The notes under the pieces: generated by a model | Databases searched by the model: none | The model's input: the letters and a program-made list of their open reading frames with translations, nothing else | What the model was told of the DNA's origin: nothing | Part shown: in pieces, positions 1-7,400 of the stretch | Layout: the number at the start of each line of letters is the position of its first letter | Position numbering within the stretch: position 1 is the first letter of the stretch | Position numbers and translations under genes: made by a program | Source of the DNA: an uncultured Oscillospiraceae bacterium | GTDB taxonomy: Bacteria > Bacillota > Clostridia > Oscillospirales > Ruminococcaceae | Assembly: GCA_910578755.1 (NCBI GenBank) | Contig: CAJTSZ010000090.1 | Coordinates: 1-8,365, forward strand | Direction of reading: 5' to 3' | DNA length: 8,365 nucleotides

Positions 1-1
1 A

Positions 2-967
2 TCTGGCGCTTATTTTGGCGATAAGCTGTCCCCTTTGTCCGACACCACCAACCTGGCCCCAATGGCAGCTGGTGCCGAGCTGTACGAACACATTGTCCAT
101 ATGCTGTATACTACGGTCCCTGCAACCGTTGCGGCCTTGGTTGTTTACCTAATTATGGGCTTTAGCAGCACAGGTACCACCGTTGCTTCAGAAACGGCGG
201 AAATTATGAAGGAACAGCTTAGCGCAATGTTTCACTTTAACCCCATTATTCTGCTGCCAATGGTCGTAGTTATTGTAGGCTCCATCCTAAAATGGCCAAC
301 CCTGCCAACCATGGCTGGCGCAGGCTTCCTGGGTATTTTCCTTGGCGTTGTCGTTCAAGGCTTCAGCCTGGCTGATGGCTTTGCCGCCCTCATTAACGGC
401 TTTAAGGTAACTATGACAAACTTCAGTGGGGAAGCTGCCCCTCAAATCATCAGCCTGGTAAACCGCGGCGGCGTAAGCTCCATGATGGGTACCTCTATTT
501 TGGTATTTGCCGCAATGTGCTTTGCCGGTATTGTAAGCGTTTCCGGTATGCTGAATAAAGTGCTGGAACTGCTGCTCAACAGAGTAAAAAAGACAGCCGG
601 CTTGGTATGCTCTACCATTGCAGCCTGCCTCACGGTTGCTTTAACTACAGGCAACTCCTACCTTACCATTTTGGTTCCTGGCCAGCTCTTTAAAGACGCA
701 TACAAAAAAATGGGCCTGGCCGCCAAAAACCTTTCCCGTACCTTGGAAGATTCCGGTACCGTATTGGTCCCTTTAATTCCATGGTCCTCTGCCGGCGCCT
801 ATATGGCGTCCACCCTGGGTGTTGAGGTTGTAGCATACTTCCCTTATGCCGTTTTGTGCTATGCAGGTATTATTATGGCTATTATCTGCGCCTTTACAGG
901 CTTTGGTATTGCAAAACTAAACCCAGACGGCACCGAAGTAAAAAAAGAAAAAAACAATAAAAAGTAA
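2..967 (+). CDS. nhaC: NhaC-family Na+/H+ antiporter, 3' part (5' end outside window)
   Basis: Integral membrane antiporter of the NhaC family, expected to exchange Na+ for H+ across the cytoplasmic membrane. The frame is open from base 2, so the window starts inside the gene; a TTG at base 35 is internal. About 321 residues remain. The fragment opens with the family signature GDKLSPLSDTTNLAP (fragment residues 6-20). A second conserved stretch, LEDSGTVLVPLIPWSS, starts near residue 248. About seven hydrophobic segments are visible, for example around TVPATVAALVVYLIMG, ILLPMVVVIVGSI, AGAGFLGIFLGVVVQG and YAVLCYAGIIMAIICA. The tail is lysine-rich, as expected for a cytosolic C-terminus. iadA follows after 59 bases on the same strand. 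Some NhaC relatives, such as B. subtilis MleN, exchange organic acids together with Na+/H+, so the true substrate could be more than ions. Family assignment is firm; substrate is inferred. Confidence 0.92.
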   Translation, partial: SGAYFGDKLSPLSDTTNLAPMAAGAELYEHIVHMLYTTVPATVAALVVYLIMGFSSTGTTVASETAEIMKEQLSAMFHFNPIILLPMVVVIVGSILKWPTLPTMAGAGFLGIFLGVVVQGFSLADGFAALINGFKVTMTNFSGEAAPQIISLVNRGGVSSMMGTSILVFAAMCFAGIVSVSGMLNKVLELLLNRVKKTAGLVCSTIAACLTVALTTGNSYLTILVPGQLFKDAYKKMGLAAKNLSRTLEDSGTVLVPLIPWSSAGAYMASTLGVEVVAYFPYAVLCYAGIIMAIICAFTGFGIAKLNPDGTEVKKEKNNKK

Positions 968-980
968 GTAGTAAGCAACA

Positions 981-1005
981 GGCCAGGCAGCACTGCTGCC
1001 TGGCC
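981..1005 (+). repeat. Perfect intergenic hairpin between nhaC and iadA
   Basis: Bases 981-991 (GGCCAGGCAGC) are the exact reverse complement of 995-1005, with a 3-base loop (ACT). No T run follows on either strand, so it does not look like a standard intrinsic terminator. It lies just after the nhaC stop and 6 bases before the iadA ribosome binding site (AAGGAG, 1012-1017). A role as an mRNA-stabilising or processing hairpin that sets different levels of the two genes is inferred. Confidence 0.75.
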
Positions 1006-1026
1006 AAAAGCAAGGAGTGTACTTGT

Positions 1027-2172
1027 ATGATTTTAATAAAACAGGCTTCGGTTTATGCGCCAGAATATTTAGGAGTAAAAGATGTGCTGCTGTGTGCAGG
1101 TAAAATTGAAGCCATTGAAGATAATATGGAACCCAACCTCCCAAACTGCCGGGTTATTGAGGCAAAGGGCAAAAAGCTGGTTCCCGGCTTTATTGACACC
1201 CATGTCCACATTACCGGCGGCGGGGGAGAAGGCAGCTTCCATACCCAGGTGCCGGCAGTTTCTCTGGCGGAACTTCTTGGCGGCGGCGTAACCACCGTTG
1301 TTGGCCTGCTGGGAACAGACGGCATTACCCGCAGTGTGGAAAACCTAATTGCCCGGGCCAAAGCCTTAAAGGAAGAGGGAATTTCCGTTTATGCCTGCAC
1401 CGGCTCCTACGGGTACCCAAGTATTACCATTACCGGGGATGTCCGCAAGGATATTGCATTTATAGAAGAAGTTATTGGCGTAAAATTGGCAGTAAGCGAC
1501 CACCGTGCCCCAAATGTTACAGTGGATGAACTAATTCGCCTGGGTAGCGACGCCCGGGTTGCAGGGATGATTTCCGGTAAGTGCGGTATTGTCCTGCTCC
1601 ATATGGGGGACGACCCTAAGGGGCTGGCCCCTGTCCGCGAAGCCTTGGGCCGCACCGCTATCCCGGCAAAAATTTTCCGTCCAACCCATGTAAACCGCCG
1701 CAAGGAACTGTTGGCCGAAGCCTTTGAGTTTGCTAAAGCAGGCGGTTATATCGACCTTACCTGCGGTATGACAGAAGCAGGCGCCCCAGCCCAATGTATC
1801 CTTAAAGCCAAGGAGCAGGGCGTTCCCATGGACCATATTACCATCAGTTCCGACGGCATGGGCAGCTGGTCCACCTACGACGAAGCCGGCAACCTGCTGA
1901 AAATCGGCTATTCTGCAGTAGATGCCGCCCACAAGGAATTTCAAAAACTAGTAACACAGTGTCGTATGCCTGTGGAAGAGGCCCTGACCTTTGTTACCTC
2001 CAACACGGCAAAATCCCTGGAAATTTACCCCAAAAAGGGCTGCATAAAACCTGGCGCAGATGCGGACCTTGTTCTTTTGGACGATTCCCTGGAAGTAAAC
2101 TCCGTTATTGCCAACGGCGCTGTTATGGTAGAAAACGGCGTTGTGCTGAAAAAGGGGACCTACGAAGGATAA
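1027..2172 (+). CDS. iadA: Isoaspartyl dipeptidase (beta-aspartyl peptidase)
   Basis: Cytosolic binuclear zinc hydrolase of the amidohydrolase superfamily that cleaves beta-aspartyl (isoaspartyl) dipeptides, products of damaged-protein breakdown. The 381 residues compare with about 390 in E. coli IadA. Every key residue I recall from E. coli is found at a constant offset of 9: metal ligands H59 and H61 (motif GFIDTHVH), the bridging lysine K153 that is carboxylated in the family, H192, H221 and catalytic D276; substrate residues E68, Y128, R160, R224 and S280. This makes an active enzyme very likely. The C-terminal segment GADADLVLLDD is the usual return to the small beta-sandwich. The start is ATG 1027, 9 bases after AAGGAG. 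It lies between an NhaC-type transporter and a GNAT gene, probably one transcript. It contains no truncation or frameshift. Confidence 0.96.
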   Translation: MILIKQASVYAPEYLGVKDVLLCAGKIEAIEDNMEPNLPNCRVIEAKGKKLVPGFIDTHVHITGGGGEGSFHTQVPAVSLAELLGGGVTTVVGLLGTDGITRSVENLIARAKALKEEGISVYACTGSYGYPSITITGDVRKDIAFIEEVIGVKLAVSDHRAPNVTVDELIRLGSDARVAGMISGKCGIVLLHMGDDPKGLAPVREALGRTAIPAKIFRPTHVNRRKELLAEAFEFAKAGGYIDLTCGMTEAGAPAQCILKAKEQGVPMDHITISSDGMGSWSTYDEAGNLLKIGYSAVDAAHKEFQKLVTQCRMPVEEALTFVTSNTAKSLEIYPKKGCIKPGADADLVLLDDSLEVNSVIANGAVMVENGVVLKKGTYEG

Positions 2173-2208
2173 GCCCAAACACAAAACAGGTGGGAAAAGG
2201 AGAAAACA

Positions 2209-2676
2209 ATGTACCAAATAAAACAGTTGGACGCCCAAAATACTGCACAAATCATAGCTTTTGATAAACTCTGCTTTCCTACTGATTTTTGGAAAGAGGA
2301 AGATTGGCAGGACTTGCTGCGGGACAAAAGGGCAGCCTACTATGCCCTCCTGGACAGCGACAATATTGTTGGGGATGTTTTTATCTACAACTGGCAGGGG
2401 GAAAAGGACTATGTTAAAATTATGAATGTTGCGGTCCATCCCAATTACAGGAACCAGGGCCTTGCCTCCCGCCTGCTGAACCATGCCGCCAAAGAAATGG
2501 AACGCCTTGGCATGTTCCGTTTCTGCGGGGAAACAAGGGCCTCCAACCGGGCAATGAAAAAGGTTTTTACAAATTGCGGTTATGCCCTTAATAAGGTGGA
2601 AGAAAACTATTACCACAACCCGGAAGAAAGCGCCTGGAAATATGTTTTGCAAGGGGAAAAGACTGGCCTTTCATAA
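2209..2676 (+). CDS. GNAT-family N-acetyltransferase, RimI-like
   Basis: Small cytosolic acetyltransferase that would transfer an acetyl group from acetyl-CoA to an amine. The 155 residues match the single-domain GNAT fold. The acetyl-CoA pyrophosphate-binding motif A is VAVHPNYRNQGLASRLL (residues 74-90), with the R81-x-x-G84-x-A86 core. The C-terminal half, ETRASNRAMKKVFTNCGY (108-125) followed by NYYHNPEESAWKYVLQ, resembles RimI, which acetylates the N-terminal alanine of ribosomal protein S18; RimI usually has ExRxSNxxAixLYxxxGF and then YYxxxxEDAxxM. The match is partial (KKVF in place of xxLY), so another protein, peptide or small amine could be the substrate. ATG 2209 sits 6 bases after AAGGAG (2197-2202). 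It starts 36 bases after iadA and precedes a terminator, so it is probably the last gene of that unit. Confidence 0.85.
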   Translation: MYQIKQLDAQNTAQIIAFDKLCFPTDFWKEEDWQDLLRDKRAAYYALLDSDNIVGDVFIYNWQGEKDYVKIMNVAVHPNYRNQGLASRLLNHAAKEMERLGMFRFCGETRASNRAMKKVFTNCGYALNKVEENYYHNPEESAWKYVLQGEKTGLS

Positions 2677-2695
2677 TAAAATATACCAAATACAG

Positions 2696-2731
2696 CCGCT
2701 GCGGGAGCCCTCTCCCCGGCGGTTTTCTTTT
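2696..2731 (+). terminator. Rho-independent terminator of the nhaC-iadA-GNAT unit
   Basis: Arms 2696-2707 (CCGCTGCGGGAG) and 2712-2722 (CTCCCCGGCGG) pair along 11 positions with one bulged C and one T-G pair, around a CCCT loop. They are followed directly by TTTTCTTTT (2723-2731). It lies 20 bases after the GNAT stop codon, as expected for the end of this transcript. Confidence 0.85.
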
Positions 2732-2774
2732 GCAGGTTCCGCCTTCTGCAAAAATTTCCCCCGCTGGCAGTAAT

Positions 2775-2829
2775 TTTACAGGAGAAAAACCACATATATA
2801 TTGACCAGCCTGCGGAATCAGTGTAAACT
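2775..2829 (+). promoter_or_regulatory. Candidate sigma-A promoters for the cell-wall operon
   Basis: Two overlapping sigma-A-like pairs lie between the upstream terminator and the lipoprotein gene. One is TTTACA (2775-2780), 16 bases, TATATT (2797-2802). The other is TTGACC (2801-2806), 17 bases, TAAACT (2824-2829). Either would give a leader of roughly 85-110 bases before ATG 2921. The assignment rests on consensus match and position only. The rest of 2732-2920 shows nothing else convincing. Confidence 0.5.
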
Positions 2830-2920
2830 GGAAAAGCGGCAATGGATGACAAAATAAAACAAACCCCTTCTTGGGTTGACATACTTGGCCTATTTCTTAA
2901 AAAATGAAAGGAAAAAAAGA

Positions 2921-3361
2921 ATGAAAAAATTATCTGTTTTTTTGGCGGCGGTGCTGCTTTTGATGCAGGCAGCAGGCTGCGCTGTTCAGGATAGGGAAGC
3001 AGCGCCAGCCCCCTCTGTTGTTCAGCGCACAGAAACAGTGGTCGCCCAGGATATTGACCCCCAGGAAAATTACCCCATGGAAAACCCAGGGGCCCAGGAG
3101 GAGCTCACAGCCCCGGAATTAACCGAAAAACCGGCAACCCCTGTGTCAACTGCCCCTTCCGTAAAAGAGGAGGAGCCAGCGCCTTCTGTTAGTGAAAAAG
3201 AAGAAAAAGCGGAGCAGCAGGCCCCCGCCCAGCCGGAGAAGGAACCCCAAACCGAAAGCAAGGAACCGGAAAAAACCGAAACGCCAAAGGAACCGGACAT
3301 CCCGGTTTCCACAGTGAAAAATACCCTGGGGGAAATGCGCGCCGTGGATTTCCTATTTTGA
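2921..3361 (+). CDS. N-terminal fragment: lipoprotein signal and stalk, as translated before the frameshift
   Basis: Without frameshifting, the ribosome makes 146 residues and stops at TGA 3359-3361, four codons into the wrong frame. Residues 1-19 (basic MKK, a hydrophobic core, then QAAG) with C20 form a lipoprotein signal, so the product would be lipidated and exported. Residues 21-137 are a low-complexity stalk rich in Pro, Glu, Lys and Ala, fit to span part of the wall. No catalytic domain is included. ATG 2921 was chosen because it starts the signal peptide and lies 8 bases after AAAGGA (2907-2912); an in-frame TTG at 2876 would add a charged 15-residue extension with no ribosome site. 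Confidence 0.7.
   Translation: MKKLSVFLAAVLLLMQAAGCAVQDREAAPAPSVVQRTETVVAQDIDPQENYPMENPGAQEELTAPELTEKPATPVSTAPSVKEEEPAPSVSEKEEKAEQQAPAQPEKEPQTESKEPEKTETPKEPDIPVSTVKNTLGEMRAVDFLF
3344..3361 (+). other. Frameshift site with a UUU-UGA stop context
   Basis: GTG GAT TTC CTA TTT TGA is the end of the first frame. The lost bases are best explained as one TG of GTGTGG. Independently, the last sense codon and stop read TTT TGA, where a one-base forward slip lets the Phe tRNA re-pair with TTT (3357-3359) and continue as GAA TAC GGC in the barrel frame. This resembles the CUU-UGA logic of prfB, but no Shine-Dalgarno-like stimulator lies close upstream. Confidence 0.6.
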
Positions 3362-4421
3362 ATACGGCTCCCTTCTTACAGGCCAAAGCGAAAGCAGCTT
3401 TACCGCCAATGTTGGCGCCGCCTTTGACACTGTAAAGCAAACAGGGCTGAACACGGTAATTGTCCAGGTGCGCCCCTACAGCGATGCTTTGTACAATTCC
3501 CAATATTTCCCTTGGTCCTACCTGGCCGCCGGTACCGAAGGGAAAAACCCCGGCTTTGACCCCTTGGAAATCATGGTTCGGGAAGCCCACAAAAGGGGCC
3601 TGGAAATTGAGGCCTGGATTAACCCTTACCGGGTGCGCAGCAGCGGCTATAAACAAGCGTTAAGCGAAGAAAACCCAGCCAAAGCCATGGTGCGCTCCGG
3701 TGACGCCATAGAGTGGAACGGCGGTATTTACTATGACCCCGCCAGCAAAAAAGCCCAGGAGCTGATTGTAAACGGCGTGCAGGAAATTGTGGCAAACTAT
3801 GATGTGGACGGAATTCATTTTGACGATTATTTTTATCCCACTACAGACGCCGCCTTTGACGCGGATTCCTATAAACAATACAAAAACAGCGGCGGAAAGC
3901 TTGCCCTGGCCGATTGGCGGCGGGAAAATGTAAACCAGCTAATTAAACAGGTGTACGCAGCGGTGAAGCAGGAGGACAGTTCTGTGCGCTTTGGGGTAAG
4001 CCCCCAGGGCAATTTAAGCAATAACTACAACCAGCAGTTTATTGATGTGGAGTTTTGGCTTTCCACCGGCGGCTATGTAGATTACATCTGCCCTCAAATT
4101 TATTTTGGTTTTAACAACGGCAGCTGCCCCTATGCCGAAACGGTAGCCCAGTGGAACAACCTAATACGGGTTTCCGGTATTGATTTGTATGTGGGCCTTT
4201 CCCCCTTTAAGCTAGGCCAGGAGGACACCTGGGCCGGCAATGGGAAAAACGAATGGAAAAATACAACGGATATTTTGCAGCGTATGGTGGAAACAGCCCG
4301 GGAGGAAGAAAAATACCAGGGCTTTGTGCTCTTCCGTTACGATTCTTTGTTCCAGCCTGCCGGCAGCGTAAAAGAACAGGTGGCAGTAGAACTGAAAAAC
4401 CTAAAGGATATTTTAAAGTAA
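3345..4421 (+). pseudogene. GHL10 barrel fragment, out of frame with its signal peptide
   Basis: This is the barrel half of the broken gene: 358 codons from TGG 3345 to TAA 4419-4421. The first usable start codon in the frame is GTG 3468, which lacks an obvious ribosome site and would remove the first barrel strands, so independent translation is unlikely and would yield an unexported partial domain. The family motifs are undamaged, including the acidic pair in HFDDY at 3816-3830, and no second stop or indel appears. That points to a very recent lesion or a sequence error rather than an old, decaying pseudogene. Confidence 0.75.
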
Positions 4422-4430
4422 GCGCAGTTT

Positions 4431-4447
4431 AGGAGGAAATGGCAGTG
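4431..4447 (+). promoter_or_regulatory. AGGAGG ribosome site that makes the amidase start ambiguous
   Basis: A perfect AGGAGG (4431-4436) precedes two in-frame starts: ATG 4439 only 2 bases away, and GTG 4445 at 8 bases, the usual distance. By spacing the GTG is favoured and would drop two residues (Met-Ala). The ATG is kept as the outer limit of the gene and for residue numbering. Confidence 0.6.
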
Positions 4448-7400
4448 CCGCCAAGGAAAAAAAGAAAAAAAGGGCGGGGCAGTGAAAGCCAGCAAACTAT
4501 GCTGATATTTGCATGTGTTTTCTTGGCTATTACAGTAGTGGTGGCAGTTTCTGCCCTGCTGCTCCGCAGTAAAAAGGAAACCCAGCCCGGGGAACCGCCT
4601 GGCCAGGAGGAAAACCAGCTGGGAAATACACAAAACAACAGTGACGACCCTCTCCCGCCGGGGGAGGATGAAGCAAACAGCACAGAAAAGGATGAAGATG
4701 AGGAAAACCAGCCCCAGGAAGGGGAGGCGCCTTCCCAGGAGCCCATCTCCTTCAATAAGCCTGCAACTATGAAAGGGGTGTTTGTCATCCCCAAGGAGGA
4801 TTTCTTTACAGACCCTGCCCAAACCGAAGAAAATCAGAAGCAGGAAATTGAAGCTATGGTAAAACAGGCCCAGTCTTTAGGGATGAACACCCTTTTTGTG
4901 GACCTGGTAACAGGGGAGGGCACCGCCTTCCAGCTGGAAACCATACGCTCTATCTCCACCTTTGACGCCGCCGCTTATCTTTTGGAAACCGCCAGGGAGA
5001 ACAACCTGTTTATCTATGGTATTTATGACCTTTCCTATTACCCCGCCGGGGAACGGGTGCGCCAGGCCCAGGTTAAAAATACCCAGCAGGCAAACCTGGC
5101 AAACGGCGTGCTGGAGGACATGGTAAAAAAATACCAGTTCGATGGCATTTTGCTTGCCGGCTGTGAAAACCCGGACGGGGAAGCAGCCTTTGCCGATTAT
5201 ATGCTCTATGGTGGTGGGCGCACATACCAGCAGTATATGGAGGATAACGCCGCCATGCTGGTCACCGCCGCCAAAGAGGTGGTAAGTAAGTACGCCCAAA
5301 ATACCCAGGTGGGCCTCCTTACAGATGGCGTTTGGGCTGCTGCCAGCCAGCAGGAGGGCGGCCTAGAGGTAACCGCGGGGTTTACCGCCCTGGAAACTGA
5401 CCGCCTTAACAGTAAAGCGTTGGCGGAACAGCAGGCGGTGGACTTTGTAGCGGTACGCAATTACGGCTCCACTACGGATCCCGCCGCCCCCTTTACCACT
5501 GTGGCAAAATGGTGGGACCAGCAGGCCCAGGAAACCGGCCTGCCAGTATATATGGTCCATGGGGCAAACAGGGCGTGTACCACAGAAAACCCCGGCTGGT
5601 CCGCCCATGACCAGCTTACCCGCCAGGTCATTTCCCTGGAGGAGTGCTCCAATTTGCAGGGCAGTATTTTTAATTCCCTGGCAAGCCTCAGCGCCAACCC
5701 CAAAAACAGCACTACCCTGCTGCAGGACTATTACTCCAACAACGTAAAGGCGGAGCACATTTTAAAGGAGCTCACCTTTACCCGGCCAACCCAGCTACAA
5801 ATTTCCACTACCGATAAAACATATACCTTCCAGGGCGCCTCGGACCCCAATTCCCCAGTAACCATGGACGGCAAAACAGTGGAAACAGACGAAAACGGCT
5901 TTTTCTCCGTCACCGTTTCCCTCAGCCCCGGGGAAAACAAATATACCTTTAACCATAAGGAAAAAACAATGACCTTTACCATAAACCGCCAGGTACAGGT
6001 CATTCAGGAGGTCACCCCTGTGGGCAGCCTTTCTGTGGACGGCGGCATGAAGGTAACCATTACGGCCGTAGCTTATGAAAATTCTTCCGTGTATGCGGCC
6101 ATCAACGGCCAAAACATCCCCATGTCTGTGGACGAAACGGCGGATAATGAGGATTTAAGAGGCACCTCCTACATCCGTTATACCGGTACCTTTACGGCCC
6201 CAAAGGGACAGGCCAAGGCCCAGCAGTTAGGCAACATTACCATAACCGCCACCTGGGAGGGCATTACAAAAACCATGGAGGGCGCAAGCGTAACAGTAAA
6301 CAAGCTGGCCGTGGTGGAGGACGGCGTTTTGGTGCGGGTAACGGCGGACCAGGCAATCACCTTCCCAACCAACGAAATTGGCAAATATCCCGAACCAAAC
6401 TGTTTCCGTCTGCCAAAGGGTACCCTGGACTATGCCGTGGGCGACGAAGTGGTGTACAAGGACGAGGAGGGCGTGCGCAAATACTACAAGCTGGCTTCCG
6501 GCCTGCGGGTGTATAGTGATGATATTGCCGCCGTCTCCGACGGTACCGTGGTCGCAGGCAATATCATCAGCGGCCTTACAGTAAAGGCGGATAAGCAGTT
6601 TACCTACGTTATTTTAACCTCGGAATACCCTGTGCCCTTTAAGCCCAAGTACAGCAGCACCCGGTTTGAAATTGATTTCCAATATACCACCAGTACCCCG
6701 GAGGACCTTTCCCTCTCTAAAAACCCTCTGTTCAGCTCTGCTGCCTGGGATGGCACCACCCTTTCCCTGGGCTTTATTAACCAAAACGGCTTTTTGGGCT
6801 ACACAGCCTACCATGATAATGGAGCCATTGTGTTCCGTTTCAACAACCCCACCACCATTTCTGGCGCCCGCATTGTGGTGGACCCTGGCCATGGCGGCGG
6901 CGACAACGGCGCGCCGGGCTTCAACCCCAATTACCAGGAAAAACACATCAACTGGGCTATGGCAAAAAGCCTGGCGGAAGCGCTGGAAAACAAAGGCGCC
7001 AACGTGCTTTTGCTGAAAACCTTGAACCAAACCACCTCCATGGATGCCCGGCTGCAGCAGGCCCGCAGCTTCAACGCGGTAGTTTATATCAGCGTACACC
7101 ACAATTCAGCCCAATCCGCCGCCACCGGCACCGAGGCATATTATTTCTACCCCTTTGCCCAATCCCTGGCCAGCCGCATTTCCACAGCAACAAGCCAGGG
7201 CCTTAATACCAATAACCGGGGGGCAAAGTACGGCGTGTTCTACGTTACCAGGGACCCTCAGTTTGTGGGAGTACTTTCCGAAGGCGGTTTCTTAACCAAC
7301 AATAAAGAGTATAACAAGCTGATAAATGACGATTACCAAAAGGAAGTTGGGGAAAACATGGCCTCTGCCATTGCCACCTTCCTAAAAAACGCCGGTTCCG

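Larger units (their letters stand above)
2921..4421 (+). pseudogene. Lipoprotein with GHL10 (DUF187) glycoside-hydrolase-like barrel, frameshifted
   Basis: Two reading frames together encode one GHL10-family protein: 2921-3361, and the +1 frame open through 3345-4421. At 3344-3347 the sequence reads GTGG where the family needs GTGTGG: the first frame gives RAV, the second gives WISYFEYG, and joined they make the usual barrel opening RAVWISYFEYG. Restoring two bases gives one 500-residue protein: lipoprotein signal 1-19 with C20, Pro/Glu-rich stalk to about 135, then the barrel (about 138-500). Barrel signatures are GLNTVIVQVRPYSDALY, EAHKRGLEIEAWINPYRV, VDGIHFDDYFYP (D302, D303), FGVSPQGN and VDYICPQIYFG. 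GHL10 proteins are thought to act on peptidoglycan glycans; as I recall, E. coli DigH cleaves peptide-free strands. A sequencing or assembly error, a real null allele, or recoding are all possible. The amidase gene starts 17 bases downstream. Confidence 0.85.

Noticed and set aside
35..967. TTG at 35 as the true start of the antiporter
   Set aside because: The frame is open to base 2 and the conserved GDKLSPLSDTTN signature spans the TTG, so it is internal and the gene starts before the window.
1948..2652. Minus-strand open frame of 234 codons
   Set aside because: It lies antisense to the well-supported iadA 3' end and the GNAT gene, and shows no recognisable motif; an open shadow of plus-strand codon use.
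2862..2877. AACCC/GGGTT hairpin in the leader of the lipoprotein gene
   Set aside because: Only a 5-bp stem with no conserved features or T run; likely chance.
2876..2904. Perfect TTGACA just upstream of the lipoprotein gene as a promoter
   Set aside because: No good -10 lies at 16-18 bases (TAAAAA at best), and transcription would begin at the ribosome site itself, leaving almost no leader.
3344..3347. Phase-variable simple repeat at the frameshift
   Set aside because: Even the restored GTGTGG holds only two TG-type units, far too short for a contingency locus.
6614..7102. Minus-strand open frame of 162 codons inside the amidase gene
   Set aside because: It covers the DPGHGG zinc-ligand region on the opposite strand, where plus-strand coding is certain; no independent support.
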